From positions 62,001 to 126,000 of the forward strand of contig WEDG01004938.1 of NCBI GenBank assembly GCA_017591395.1: a stretch of DNA of 64,000 nucleotides, read 5' to 3'. The translations under genes and the position numbers were made by a program. This stretch comes from Schistocephalus solidus. Its lineage: Eukaryota > Platyhelminthes > Cestoda > Diphyllobothriidea > Diphyllobothriidae. This document shows positions 41,907 through 55,012 of this stretch, in pieces (position 1 is the first letter of the stretch; each line of letters begins with the position of its first letter). The notes below the pieces were generated by a model that searched no databases, had not been told where the DNA came from, and worked only from the letters and a program-made list of their open reading frames with translations.

Positions 41907-43210
41907 AATTCTAAATTCGAAATCTGTTTCTGAATATTTGTATGAACAAATTTAATGGTAGTTAGTAACTCACGCGATGTAAGAGGAATTGAAGCGATGG
42001 GATTGGCTTCAACGGTAAAATGTTTGGCAAAGAAGGAATTTAACAATTCCGCTTCGACCCAAATCCTTTGTAACAAAATTATCATCGCAATCGAGTAAGG
42101 CTGAATAACTCTGTTAGACTTAGCGATAGAACGGAGGCGGAAGACTTGACCCACAGATCTGGAAGGATTAGCATCGCTAATTGCAAGACGTTCCATACGC
42201 CTTCATCATGTGAGCCTCATTTTTGAAGCAAATTCGAATATTTGTGCGATCATTACGTGATCCGATCACGAACTAGTGGATGGAGCCTTTAGCTGCTTTC
42301 GTTATTATTTAAGTTGATTTGAAGAAAGTGTTGGACTATTGAAGAAACAGCTTTGACTAATTGAAACCTGTTTTAAAAGTAAATCGTGTTCACTTATTTC
42401 TCAATTTTTGACGGAGAAGTATTTAAATGCCAGTCAATTTCTGGCAAATTATAATCTCCTACGATTATTTTGACATCAAACGGAGTCCCGCAACTTTTCA
42501 AAGAGCTCGCAGAGCTGGCGTTCATTGCTAATATAACAAGGAGGATTATAGCCACAACCAATTATCGCCCTTTTATTGTGCGGGATGATGACTGAAACGA
42601 AGCAAATATTTCCGGAAAAGGAAGCTATGTGTAGATGCTAGGGAGAATGTACAAGATATGATCTAATGTGTAGAAGACAACCACCGCCACGTTGTTCAGC
42701 GTGGTTCTGTCGATATATACTAAAATTCTTTAAAGTGAGCATCGAGTCGGAAAGAAGATACTGAGCCCAAGATTCTGTGATGCACAAAACATCTAGGTCA
42801 AACTCAAAAGCTACTGTTCTTATCCCAGTTATCCTATTCACGACTGATCTCGCATGGAATGAAACTATACTGTGCGTATTCGGAGGTCGCAGGTTAAGCT
42901 CATTAGTGCTTATAAAAAAAGGAAGACTTGGTGGTGGGGAATTAAACCCAGGGAAGGAGGAGCAGGTGGAAAGTAAAATTGTTGCGGTCTACAATTTTCT
43001 ACGTTATTATTGTTACCTAAAATATGATAAATTTAGAGAAGAATATTCGGGATGCATACATGAATTGGAAGGCTATTTTCATGGATTGCAAAAATAAGAG
43101 AAGGTCACACAGTAGGATTTGTCGGAATATTAGCAGAATATGGGGGAATTAGATTTGAAGATGAAACAAATGATTGTGGGAAACAGTTGGCATACAGGGT
43201 ATGTTTAATT
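41907..43210 (-). mobile_element. CR1-like LINE C, endonuclease portion
   Basis: The - strand carries, from right to left, a 5' region like that of LINE A (43,210-42,900), the endonuclease start FDLDVLCITESWAQYLLSDS and IYRQNHAEQRGGGCLLHIRS (42,800-42,660), a decayed middle, and the pre-polymerase linker RLAISDANPSRSVGQVFRLR and ELLTTIKFVHTNIQKQISNL (42,196-41,920). The next residues in related elements would be the GTDTIPNSVIK block, which is found at 39,878. This fixes the insertion point of the composite element. Confidence 0.75.
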
Positions 43211-43530
43211 GATTTATTGTCAGTTTACAGGCAAGGTCCAAAGAACTATAAATAAGAGGATCGAGCTGACAGGAAAAAACATCTGTGGTCGTTTTGTCAA
43301 GTTCTTTCAGGAGAAAACACTGCAGCTCACCGAAAGATTAAAGTTTGGGATGGGGAAGGGTTGACAAAGGAACATGGTGGAGTGCTTCTCTCTTCAGTGT
43401 TATGGATCCGGTATTCTGCACCAGCTACATGTAAGGCGGCAAACGGTTGCTCGCAGTCAACTGGGGAATCAGCCTATTGCGGACTGCAAGGCGAACATTA
43501 TTGCCTTCAGCGTGAAGCTTGACACAGGAT
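43211..43530. other. Spacer between two LINEs, nothing recognised
   Basis: May be the 3' untranslated tail of LINE G, which ends immediately to the right on the - strand. No poly-A or simple repeat tail is visible. Confidence 0.3.
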
Positions 43531-46300
43531 TCAGAGTCCAAGAATGCCATCAGAAGGGAAGAGAGATTCCAACGGGTTGGCAGCCAATATTCGTGAAAGG
43601 TGTTTTGAATGGAGAAAACAAGGGACAGCTCTCTTAAACAGAGGATAGCTTTGCTGAATTTTGATACTTATGGGTAGCTTATTCCAGATTGATATAGCGT
43701 TTACCGAAAATATCTGACGGTATCTAACTGTGCGTGCCCGAGGAAAAAATAAAATGAATCTCGATGACTGGTGCACCGAGAGTGGTCAAGCTGTCTCAGA
43801 GTAGTAAGGGGGTTAAAGGTACGACCGCTTAGACTGTTAAACAGTCAAAATAATCCCTTCTATAATCTGCGAATCCACAAGTTTAGTAAGCTTACATCAT
43901 TTTTTAAGGCCAGGTTTCAGGGTTCTAACGAGAAAACGCTTTAGTAAAGAAATGCTGGACCGATTCTATCTTCTTCCGTTCACTAGCGTGCGGAAGGGTA
44001 AATAAAAACGAGCAGTATTCCAGACTAGATCTGACATACGTTTCATACAGACTGGTTCTTATATTGATGGCTTTAAAATTTCTAAGAATGAACCCAGGAT
44101 TTTGGCGTGCTTTCAAAGCAAGCATAGTGCAGTGCTCTGACAGATCAAGACCACCAGAAAATGGTATGCCCAGATCCATTATAACTCCGGGTGCATTAAG
44201 GTCGTGACCGTCTATGCTTAGGTGAGGCTGATGGTTGTCACCAATAACCACAACGGAGCATTTGTGCGAAGAAAGAGAAAGCCGCATGCGCAACACCACT
44301 GATGGAAGACCATGAAGACACATTTTAAGAGCTCAAGCACGATTTTACGATCAGCTGGTTTATATGAATATACAATGTTTACATCGTCAGCGTACATAAG
44401 AAGCCTACCATACTGAAAAAGAGAAATGTCGTAGACAAAAAGACAAAATAGGAGTGGGCCAAGCATACTACCCCGAATAACTCCACTCTTCACATGTGTG
44501 GGGTAAGAGATAACATTAGAAATCTTAACTAGTTGTATGCGAAAATCTAAATGGGCGGACATTTATTTCAGAAGCTTGTTACCGTATCCGAAGGAGGCAA
44601 GTTTCACCAGGAGAGCTCATGGTCAACATGATCAGAAGCCTTCGTGAAATCGAAATAAATGGTTTAAAGTGCAAAACCTCTGTCTCTAAGTTGTAACACA
44701 TGATCGAAGAAAGATATCTGGCAGTTGTAAAAAGATCTTTTTCGAGGAACTCATGCTGAAACGCATTAAGTAGGTTGTTTTCTGTTAGGTGACCCCTCAT
44801 CGTGTTTATCAAGGACTCCAAGATCTTTGAGGCTGCGGGAAATTTATTTATTGGTCTTAAGTCATCAAATTACGTAGATCGACCGTATAGGCAGTAAAGG
44901 CAGAATGTGCGATTCCTTCCATAAAATAGGGAATGCTTCGCTTTGAAGAGCAAAATTAAATATCTTACGAAGGGACGGAAATATATCAAATGCATCAGCC
45001 TTTACAACGCTGACCGGGACACCATCTGGCCCAGGACTGTAAGATTAAAGAAAACGCAGAATGGCTATGGTCATGTAGCAGAGAGTAAAATTTATGTTTT
45101 AAAGGAAGGTGCCGGTTCAAACCTGGATGTTCGGAAACAGAGCAACCAAACGTTTACTAAAAGTGTTGGACGATAAATCATTAAAGATATCAGCCGTCAA
45201 CTTAGCTTCGGCTATGGGGTTTCCTATGGCGTCCCGAAGTATGAGGCGCCGCGTTTTTATCTAAGCTTTTAATGTGTGCGAAATAGAATTTCACAACATT
45301 TAATGAAAGGTATTCGGCAAAGTTGACCTCATCGGATAGTTTTTTTTCGTCAGACAGCCTCTTAGCCTTTTCAGAGATTTGCTGGATGAAGGGCAGGACG
45401 GAAGTGTCGTTTTGTAGCTGAAAACGACGTAAGCGTCTACGCAGTCTACGGCGGAAAGACCATGGGAGGTAGACTTCATCCTTGAAATTAATTATTTTCT
45501 TACGGGGGAATAAAACGAGAAATGGGTGGACCTAGAACTTGGTACAATGTATCAGCAGAAACATTCACATCCAAACATAGAAAGAAGTTAGTCCAATCGT
45601 GGAGTTAAGATGTGTTAGTAATTCCCCCGTATTTGCTGATCTGAAGTCACGGAAAAAACTATATTTTTTTGAAAAATGTTTAATCAGCCTCGAGTTCTAG
45701 TGTAGAAAGAACTATGGCATGATGAGAACTCCCAAGTGGGTCTAAAGGTACCGCTGACAATGGCTGACAACCTCTACAGAAAATAAGATCACATATGTTT
45801 AGATACACGGGTGGGAAAATAAAATTCCTGGTCCCACATGCCGATTTCTATTACCTCAAGTAAGTCTTCGAGTTTTGCAGGACCGAAAGGTGGAAAAAAT
45901 TGATTTTCAGGATGATTGATGTCACCTGCAAACAAGCAGTAATTCCAATGTTAGTCAGATGCGGCGTGAAATGTCTGCGAGGGACAGAGATCGTAATACT
46001 CTTGGCGTTGGGTTGGCGACTGAAACAACCAACGAGTAAAGAGTAGTTATCCTTCGAACAACTCGGAGCCAACAGCTCTCTTATACCACAGTAAATTTTG
46101 ATAGTCCAATGGTAGACATGTAAGTGGTTGCTTAAAATAGATACAGCTTCCTCCGCCACGGCACTAGTGTCGAGCATTCCGATGGTAATCGTAGCCTGGA
46201 ATCGAGAGTTCGGAGTCGGGTTGGCAGGGTGTTTCCCATGTCTCTGTAACTATTACAATGTCGGGGCGGTTAATAAAACCGGATGTTGGAGCAAAGGCAT
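43531..46300 (-). mobile_element. CR1-like LINE G, full-length ORF2 relic
   Basis: All parts of an APE-type ORF2 can be followed on the - strand: an endonuclease with SVAVEEAVSIL-like and VGCFSRQPNAKSI blocks (46,170-46,000) and AGDINHPENQF (about 45,920; active copies have AGDFNHP); a polymerase with PGPDGVPVSVVKADAF (about 45,020), FDFTKASDHVDHE (about 44,660), GVIRGSMLGPLLFCLFVYDI (about 44,480) and YADDVNIVYSY with both aspartates (about 44,385); then ARQNPGFILRNFKAI, RSSLEYCSFLF and the terminal SVNAISIWNKLPISI and YPLFKRAV (43,700-43,590). It represents a different family from LINE A. Frameshifts and stops are common. Confidence 0.8.
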
Positions 46301-47700
46301 CTTATTAAGCAGAAATCTGGCATTAAGGACGCTTATTTTAAGCGGGCACGTTTTCAGTTTCTGAAACTGGACAGAAAGGCTATCAGAGTGACTGCCTTTG
46401 GCCAAAGAAATGCTCTTTTCACTTGAACTATTTGTCCGTCCCTTATTTGGAAATGTGCCTGACCATTCTTCCCTTCGTTTTACAGTTCAATTATTAATTG
46501 TCTCATTTTTATTCGCTCTTTCAGCCCGTATTCCGGCTGAAAAACTTCAGAATCCAGACTCCGTAGGGTTTATTTTCTCTGTAGCAGGAGCTGCACCTGT
46601 GCTTCGTTAGCCAAAATAAGTTTAAAAGGTCGTGGTGGAGGATACGAATCGGGTGCTGAGGGAGCCTTCTCTATTCTTTATTCTTTGAGAATGTGGATGG
46701 ACTCACCGTCCATTAACAGCGTTTTTGCATACGATTGAAGGAGATATCGCTCCTTTGGAATTAGTAGCGCTACCTCTGGTACCCTTTTTATAACTACATT
46801 CTGTTATCGACTAAATTGGGCACCCGTTTGCAGCGCAGATCCTTCAACGGAGCGAGTACTTATATCCTGTTCACTTGGTCTGATATTTTCAGATAAACCA
46901 GGCATTTGGCTGGCTAGATCCAAATCCGTAAACGGCATGGTCTTCTTAGACCATTTCCTCTTTGGCTTTACAAACTCATCAACCTCTGCAACATCGCTTT
47001 TTCATGCAGCGTCCAGCAGCGATGCGGTGCTGGGATGTAAATCCAGATAATTGCTGATGCTGCCTAAGTTTATTGACAATTGCTTAGAGCATGAACTATA
47101 GGGAACTCCCTTTCGAACTTAACATCGTTGACTTACTGGGTTTGGGAGACACGATTTCTGTTATCTGAGTTTTAGGTATGCTTGATGAGGCTATATGTGC
47201 ATACGAATTTTCCTTCACCGTAGGTTTTGAACAGACAGGTGATTTTTAACAGGTGGGCGAGGAATAGTTTTTTTTAAGTTATCCATTTCTTGCTTTTGAT
47301 TGGCAAGCCTTAAAAGTTTTGGATTGATAAACTTGCTAACAAAATTGCAGGCATGAACTGTAGATGCTGGAGCGTTAGCAGGTTTCCCAATTGTATTGAA
47401 TTTTTAAATTTTAGAACGTGGATTAAGAGCATAATTAGTTTGGCCAGGTATATGACTAGGCTTATTGAACGGAACAGCTAAAACCGGTGGGGTTGGCATG
47501 CAATGGGAACAAGGTGGGCAAGACCCAGTTTTTTGGACTACGTCACTAGTCTGTGGTCTGGATGTCGATTGTGAGTCTAAACTTAATGAATAATAAAGGT
47601 AAGTTTCAAGCTTTCTAGTAAAACTGGAATTATCAATAGGGCTAATAGAAATTGCCTTTGAAGTCCCTATTTAAAGTGGTACCTACAATATTTCAATTGA
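46301..47700 (-). mobile_element. Probable LINE 5' region or ORF1, decayed
   Basis: At 47,330-47,400 the - strand resembles the region just upstream of the LINE A endonuclease (IGKPANAPAST in this copy; LINE A has LGNPLTIQHL in the equivalent place). Pro/Ser-rich stretches and QKTGSCPPCSHCMPTPPV (about 47,560-47,500), a CxxC-type segment, suggest an ORF1 with a zinc-knuckle or PHD-like part. It is not certain that this belongs to LINE G. Confidence 0.4.
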
Positions 47701-47789
47701 AATAATTGAGTAACATGTTCACGTAGAAAGAAATAGGGTTTTGTAACAGTAGCATCTAGGCCCAGTCATCGTGAAAGACCGATGACTAT

Positions 47790-50170
47790 CCATGTCAAAT
47801 AATAGATATCATCGTTATCTGTATGTAAGTGCAAAGCTTTTGTTTGATGAAACAGTGCTTTCCTGTAAGAATGAACTGTAGTTCACAAGCAAATATAAAT
47901 CAAGTTTACGTTTGAATGTGTCTGTCCTGTCCACCCGTATGACGTCCTCTGGGATTCCATTCCAAGTACCCAACAACTCGCTGCAAAAACGAGTGGCAAC
48001 GAACATCCAGGCTGGATAAGGTTTCTCGAAGTTTGAGAAGATTCCCATGCAGGTTAGTTGTTGTGGCAAATGAAAAAAGTCTTCGAACTGTAGAGCACAG
48101 TCCTGATTACTTACGAGCCGGTATGTGTGCATGATATCACCTCGAATCTGCCTGAACTCAAGAGAAAAAAGGTAAAGCGCGTCAAGCTTTTATTTGTATG
48201 ATAAAGACTTAAGACCATTCACGACTTTTGTTGCTCTCCTTTGAACCGTTTCCAGCAATTTGTAATATTTTTTCAGCCATGGTCCCCACTTTTAAAGTCT
48301 ATATTCCAGGTGTGAATGAATGAACATCGCGTTTACTTTTCCAAATATTTTTTATCGAAATCTACGAAATATCTTTTAATGGCAAACAGGAAAGTGAACG
48401 CCCATTTGGCCGCCCTGACACATTGAGCGGAAGGCATTTGGGAAGACAAAATAGGTCCATTTGTTCGGATACATTTGACAGGCACCTTCCGTCAAGGAAT
48501 TATTAATGGGATTCGCCCATCGCGCTCACCTTCTTCATTTTGAGCCGCAGTATGATTAATTTCTCAAAGTTTAACTTCATCTGTCATTTATCGGATCACT
48601 CAGATAGGTAGTTGAGTCCTCCTCCTAAAGTCTGTTAATCAGTACTGCATCTAATTGGTTGCCATATCTTGATATCGTCTGCAAACATGACTCCCTTGCC
48701 ATCAAATCCATCCATACAATCATAGACATGGATTAAGAAAATAAGTGGCTTAAGAACGGAGCCCAGAGGTACACTACTCACAACCGGCACGGAAATTGAT
48801 TGCGCATTGCCAATGCACATAGACTGCGACCTACTTCTCAAAGAGTTTTTTGTCCAATTGAGTAAATTCCACCTTATTCCGGATTCTTGGACCTTGTAGA
48901 GTAACCTGCGGTGAGAATCACTATCAAAGGCTTCTTTGAAGTCGATTAGGATGACATCAACGCTGGTGTCCTCATCTAATGACCTGGTACACCATTTCAT
49001 TTAAAAGAGCATATTGGTCAAACAGGAACACTTTCATCTAAAATCCATGTAAGGCATTCTCGAGGAAGGTAATTTCTTCGAGAAACTTCATGCTGTCCTT
49101 TTTGCTGATCCTTTCCATCGCAACAAATGACTGTTAGGCTCTCAGTTCGACAGTTTTTAGCACTGGTTCTGGTTCCAAACTTGTGAAAAGAGTATATATT
49201 TACTACTTTCCAAACAGAGGGGAGGATGCCTCGATCAAAGGACGACTGGAAAATAGGCAAGAGTGGTCTAGAGAGTTCGCTAGCCAGCTTCTTCTGTTCT
49301 TTTACTGGTATTTGATCAGGACCCGTAGACTTGGCGTCATTAAGTGCAAAAAGATCCTTCGTCACATCTTATGTGAATTCGAGGTCCTCAATGACTGCGT
49401 CGTATACTACCTGTACCATGGTCTCTTTTGTTAAAATCCGCTTCACCTCTAAGAACTGATGTGCAAAACCGACTTAGGTGTTCTGCCTTATCTTGATTTT
49501 CATTACTGTCTTCGTTGTTTTCACCTTTCGAATCTGCCACCGGCTCCTTCTCCTTCAACCAACTATTGAGGTTGCTAAAAAGTACTTTTGGCTTATTGAT
49601 GGCCCGTTATATAATTTCAGCCTCATACTCCTTCCGTGATCAGTGGCTAATTAAATTTATCGCGTCCCGCTTTCGGTGAAATTCTTCGTAATGCAGGTAA
49701 GACTCTGCGTTCCATCGGGGTTTTATCTCTGCAAATAAAAAAACTTATTTTCCTTTAGGTATTGATTTGAGCGTTCGTACTGAGAGAAAAGCAAGTCTAG
49801 TTCTATAGCCAAAAAACAATTTCACAAGAAACGGTGGATGTTTGCTCCAAGCTGGCAGTCTCTTAGCTTCTGCGACCTTAAAATTAAAGCCGCATGAGTA
49901 GAGGATATAAAAAGCGACATCCAGTGACTGTTAATCTTTGGAAAAGTGGTTTTAAGTGAAGTTGAAGGTTTGGTTTATTTTTTTCACAGCTCTCGGATGT
50001 TACAAGGTGGATTAAGTGTTCAAGTTTCGCAAATTGCTGAGAAGTTGATATGGACACGTCTCCTTTAAAACAACACCAAGAATAGGGAACAGTGATCCAT
50101 ACTGATAGATTAAGCTATAAAATTTGCCAAGGGCATCGAGATCCAGCATTTTAATATTTATGGTAGGTGG
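47790..50170 (-). mobile_element. CR1-like LINE H, linker to end of ORF2
   Basis: On the - strand: linker KPRWNAESYLHYEEFHRKRD (about 49,720-49,660) and NLNSWLKEKEPVADSKGEN (about 49,570-49,510); polymerase start NDAKSTGPDQIPV (about 49,340); FKEAFDSDSHRRLLYKVQ (about 48,930-48,880); GSVLKPLIFLIHVYDCMDGF (about 48,760-48,700); MFADDIKIW with both aspartates (about 48,690); and the C-terminal LEDFFHLPQQ-like, ELLGTWNGIPEDVIRVDRTD and FKRKLDLYL blocks (48,070-47,890). The RT start has SVP where active copies have VPQG. The endonuclease is only faintly visible at the right end. Confidence 0.78.
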
Positions 50171-52859
50171 TAGATGGGACATTTATCGACTATTATCGTT
50201 CAAATTACGTCGAACAGTTGCTTGAGGTTTCATACTGACATAAGAAATAAATTCCAAGTATTTTCTAGTGTCAATAGGGTGGACAATAAAAATTTGTCAC
50301 TTAGAATATAGTTCTTACAAAACGCATACTTTTTCAAAGGCAGTGAACAGTTTTATAGATAACAGAAGAAATCGGGGAAAAATTGGATTTGACGATGAGG
50401 CTACGCACGGTAAAATCTCTGCAGTTGATATGTTAACAGTATCAGCGGTTAGAGCAGACCATTAATTATTGGAAATCAAATTTAGTTCCAAAGTTTTAAC
50501 TGAGCGTCCATAGACGTGCATAAGGAAACTTCTTATTTATACGGAACCACATGAACCCACATGAGACTATGTCGGGTGAAAATGTATGACAAGGTTTATT
50601 TCCACCTACTGATAGGGACGAAAACCAAAGAGAGGTGAAAGTGCTAGAAGGATGGAACTGGGAAGTTTAAATCAAAAAATGCAGCTATTTATTCAAGCAT
50701 GAGACGACAAAATGAAGCTTTCAAAAGTGAACTGCGCGCCGTTGACCGCGGGAGAAGACAGCTGTATTCAACACCCAGAAAATTCCAAGTAAATGAATAT
50801 TATGCTACAAAAGAGTATATGAATTGTGCGATGTCATAATGTGACAACTTATTCATCTCAATCAGCTTCTGTCCATATGCTGAGACCAACGACTGTTATT
50901 TAAAGAGAAGCAAATTCCAGGTACAATTTTTTAAACGAGGTCATCTACTTAAAAAAGTTCCCAAGTTGCCTGTTATGTCAAAAATTGCAGTAGGATTAAT
51001 AAGTTATCCAAAAATACCAGACGAACGACCAACCGGATTGGACAATGTCTGCGTCAATCGCAGTTTGCTCGAACAATTAGCATGGTTGCTAAAAGGTTTC
51101 CTGCTTCTTTGTTTTTGCCCTCCAGCTCCTTATATTTATCAAGAAGTGTTTCTCAAATATAAATTAATGCTTAGTTTACCTTTGAAATGTGTGATTCATT
51201 GAAGACATGTTACTCTATGTTATGCCACCGAATTGACCTTCGTCTCCATTCTCGTTTAAATCAGTTTAAACAGCAAAATGTCTGAACTTTTATCCATTGG
51301 AAAAATTCAATGACTATGTAAATCTTTAAAAAATGGTCATCTTTTTTGGTTCAAAACAGTAAACACTGACATATTTAACTTTAAGTGTATGCCACGAAAG
51401 CGCGCCATTTAGTAAATTTCCGAATGGTTCGTTTGCGGACTGTGGAGGGTTAGTTTGTCTGATTCTCCACACTCGTTGCATTTATTTCACTGAACATGCA
51501 TGTCAACCAAATTATTATTACTTATTTTTCTGTTTTGAGCCTTTTTATACCCGCTGAAGACTAGTACGCAATTGAGTCCTCCTTACCCTAACAGCTAGAT
51601 ACTCGCACGTTGCCAACATAATTTTGATATGGACAAGGCAGCATGTTATCAACATTTCAGAATTAATTGACAATCTTCATGCTGGTTTATTTATGTCTGC
51701 ATTAAGCTGATATATCATTGTCAGTTTTTTGCTAGCGTAAAGCTGGCATAGTTGTGTCTAAATATTCGGTCTTTCGTCCTAAAATTTTGAAGACACGTAT
51801 GCTGCTAATTTAGTATAAAAACGAACGGGGATAAGTTTTTAAGCAAGGAAATATGCGATTCCTGTCTGCGGGTGTGCTTTAGCTTCTTCCAGAGTTTGTC
51901 CTGAAAGCGTCCTAAAGTTTGGCAGATAGCATGGACACTTTGATTCCAACACAAGAGAAAATTTCTGTCTCAAGTAATATTTTTAAGTCTTTGAAAAGAT
52001 GGTGTAATGGAATCGATTAGTAAGTGCGCTGTAATCCCTGTGTCACCTAATCAACACTGAATTAGGCTTTTAAACGGCTCTGTGCACGGTCTCAAGGGAC
52101 GATCCCATTCTGCGAGCTAGATGTTGCTGATCTGGGGTTTTCACCCACGCCATTCTGTTTCTATTCAAGCAAAGCTTACAACCCACCAGATAAAATCTTT
52201 CTACCGTACCTAGTACATTTTGTCCGGTGACATTTAGAATCCTAGAATCCCCGCGAATACATGCAGAAAATTCCCGCCAGGCCCGGTACATGGATATCCT
52301 TATTACCCTACCCAAGTTGGACAGTTTGTATTTTTTTTTCTAGCGGCGACTATAATCTGTTATTTAAAATTGGTAGCTTTTTTGCAGAGAACAATAATTT
52401 TTGAAGTCGTTGCTCAAAATTTCCACCAATAGCGCTTTAAGGTCATCAACCTAATTTTAAATATGCGTTTCCCTCCTTTATGACCTTTTGGCTCGCCTGT
52501 AAATTAGGAACTCCGTAGATTCATAACCTGTGAAAATAACTCCTGTATGTCCTGCCCCCCGCCCTGCAAACGCTTGCACGTTTTGTTCCTGGCTGCATGC
52601 ATACTACTTCCGTTAGTGGCCACTTTTGTTCTTATTATAATTTACGGAATTTTCCAACAGTTTTCGCTAAGTAAATATCCCTTCTAGAACTTACTTCTTA
52701 AAAAATGGGTTGGGGATAGGTGATGCAGGCAAACCATGCTAAACCTAAGTTTTACGCTTAGAGAATACATTTCCTCACTCTAGAGGGCCGTAACCCCATT
52801 ACACATTATCAGATTGCGCCTCAATATTATTTAGGTTAAGAGGATTTAGACGAAACACG
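50171..52859. other. Long stretch without a recognised feature
   Basis: A/T-rich, with short frames on both strands (for example + 50,966-51,202, - 52,070-52,315) that show no family resemblance. It may hold older repeats too decayed to read by eye. Confidence 0.35.
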
Positions 52860-53720
52860 TTTCTTCACTATGAAATGCTGCACTCATTTAGAAATCTTGA
52901 AAACTCGTGTACACAACCTAGTCTCCGATGGCTGCCTAGCGACCACAGCCGAGACAGATATTCAGAAAAACTTGGACCTTTTCGCACCTGGAGTTGCCGA
53001 ACTCGGGTTGACCATCAACATAGCAAGTGTTCATACAACAACCACAACAACAGTGAAATACGATGGGTCCATGGTCACTCTCAGCGATCAGCGCTTCACC
53101 GTTGCCAACCCGTCGTTCTGCCACCAGAGCTCGGTCTGAGCGTTACCGAGGCCTTCGTCTGTAGCCTAGAAGCCCCTTGGTGTTCTCAGCGTCAGCCGGA
53201 TGATATACAGGGACGTTGTCCTGACCACTTTTATGTGTCACAAAATCCTGGATAGCCCCAGCAATTCTAATTCTCCAATGGACTCCGAAGGCGAAGTAGC
53301 AGGAACAGATCCTGGACAGTCGGGTACTGGAATCGTTTGGCAGGATCAATATAATTGCAATGCTGAAGTAGCTTTATCTATTGTGGAGAGACCAAATATG
53401 GATGTTTGCCAAATCGACTGTCGTTGAATGCTGTTGGTGCAGTTTTCCATCGACAAGGAAGACAGATAAACGTTGCAATGACATTGTGAAAGTTGTGCAC
53501 AAATCCGTCAAGATCAACCAAGAGTTTTGGTAAGTTCTCATCCATGACTGCCAGGAATGTGGTATAGAATGTGACAGGTTTTTCAAAAATACCCTGTTTT
53601 ACAAAGCCAAGAGGCAGAAGAAGCAACGCCTGAAGACCGGAGAACCTTGGCGCGGCGTTTTCTGTGCCCCACCTCTTCTCACGTGGCCTAATGGCCAATA
53701 CACAGTCTGGGTTCGCCTTG
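52860..53720 (+). mobile_element. RTE-like LINE fragment, plus strand
   Basis: The + strand reads SDGCLATTAETDIQKNLDLF, APGVAELGLTINIASVHTTT (52,930-53,050), the segment that follows the FADD motif in RTE-like elements (the catalytic FADD is SDG here). After frameshifts come VLESFGRINIIAMLK and LYLLW (53,310-53,380), KRCNDIVKVVHKSVKINQEF (53,465-53,530) and KNTLFYKAKRQKKQRLK (53,590-53,630), matching the DTEVLERTGILSINAMLKQL and KDTLKTSLKxLQINPxxW blocks. It is the same group as the copy at 23,760-24,640. Confidence 0.65.
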
Positions 53721-54690
53721 ACCCTGTGGATATCAGCAGCACAAATAGCATCCGTTTTCGTTAGTCTACCGAAAACGTCGTGAAATCCTTCGAACCCCAC
53801 ATGCGTCCGCACCGTGAACGCAATTTTCGGGCCTGAATTTCCCCGGTTGATTACCTAAATGTCTAACACTATACAGTTTACCCTACTTGTACTATTCCTG
53901 CAATTACTGCACAGAATTCTAACCATTACCCCCAACCCAACAGTGGGTCGCACATTTGATATTGAAATGACACCCAATGGATGAATCATTCACTCCAACC
54001 ACCGCGAACCGTAGATCTACTTTCGCTTCTTCGAAGTCTACCAACCCCTACCCCTAGTCTCTTTTTGTACCCTCGAGCAGCAGTCATAGTTTCCTACCGA
54101 ACATTAATAGTCTTTATCCGAACCTGCTATCTCCTTCAACCCACATTTTCAATTAAGAAAAGATTCTGCCGATACCTCGTATCTACATTGAGCTTGATTA
54201 CTAGACCCCTTCATTCATCACCTTAATCAGGCGTACTCCTGGGAATGATAGCAATTGACTTTTATAGCGGACGACCTTTCAGGAGGCTAAAATCATACTT
54301 TTGGCCCGAGAAAAATTTTATACAGAGAATTAGGATCAGGTGAGGAGGCGTGTGGTGGCGACATCTTAAGTATAAGTTAGTAATCTTCGGAAGCTACATT
54401 CGGACAATCTAGTTTACTAAAGAAGTGTTTATCGTTTAGTCTTAAGATTAGAGAGGGCGTGTTCGTCCGCATTTTCGAGGATGGTTTCCTCCCCAGTGCT
54501 CAAGGGCATTTCATTATTCCTTAATTCACTGAAAGTTTCGACTATATACATTGATATTTTTAGAAAAATCATAGGATTGGAGCACAGTTTCAAAAGATAA
54601 GGGGCTTGGGGATTGAAACTTGCCGCCACAACAATAATGTCCGCGTATGGAATTTCCGCTTTACCGAGTAATAGTGCATTTAACGTCGTA
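53721..54690. other. Upstream region of CHERP, nothing recognised
   Basis: Contains a pyrimidine-rich part (53,870-54,230) and an A/T-rich part. Should include the CHERP promoter; no element could be pinpointed. Confidence 0.3.
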
Positions 54691-54767
54691 TCGATTTCCT
54701 TTCAGTTTTTGATTGTATCTGGATGTGTATTGATGTACTTTATTTCAACTTAACCATTTAATAGACT
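54691..54767 (+). promoter_or_regulatory. Splice acceptor and short leader before the CHERP start
   Basis: CGATTTCCTTTCAG ends at 54,705, 62 bases upstream of ATG 54,768. As with DNAI3 there is no visible upstream exon, so this may be a trans-splice acceptor or the end of a leader intron. Confidence 0.45.
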
Positions 54768-55012
54768 ATGTCTCGTTATTCCCCCCTGCCGCCGCCCGAT
54801 GCTGAAACTCGCAACATTATCGATAAACTTGCCCAGTTTGTTGCCCGAAATGGGCCAGAATTTGAGTCGATGACAAAAGAGAAGCAACGCGATAATCCGA
54901 AATTTTCGTTTCTTTACGGTGGTGAATTCTGCGATTATTATCACCACAGGTCGAAGAAGAGCGTAGTCTCATTCAGAAGCAGCAACAACAGTCGGGTCCC
55001 GGTGGTCCTAAC
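54768..55012 (+). CDS. CHERP: CHERP exon 1 with a one-base gap in the frame
   Basis: Opens [20 protein letters not shown] and runs through the SURP core [10 protein letters not shown]. From about 54,949 the family-like sequence [20 protein letters not shown] lies in another frame and ends exactly at the donor AAC/GTGAGT. One base is missing near AGGTCG (54,948-54,953); an expected AGGGTC has probably lost a G. With that base restored in count, the exon length is a multiple of three. Read without it, the frame ends at 55,016. Confidence 0.78.

Noticed and set aside
53378..53812. A 144-codon - strand frame
   Set aside because: The + strand of the same segment matches the ordered blocks of an RTE-like LINE, so the minus frame is a shadow.
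54919..54949. A 31-base intron in CHERP exon 1 (GTGGTG to CACAG)
   Set aside because: It would remove the conserved GGEF segment of the SURP domain and lead to a stop codon; a one-base gap explains the frames better.
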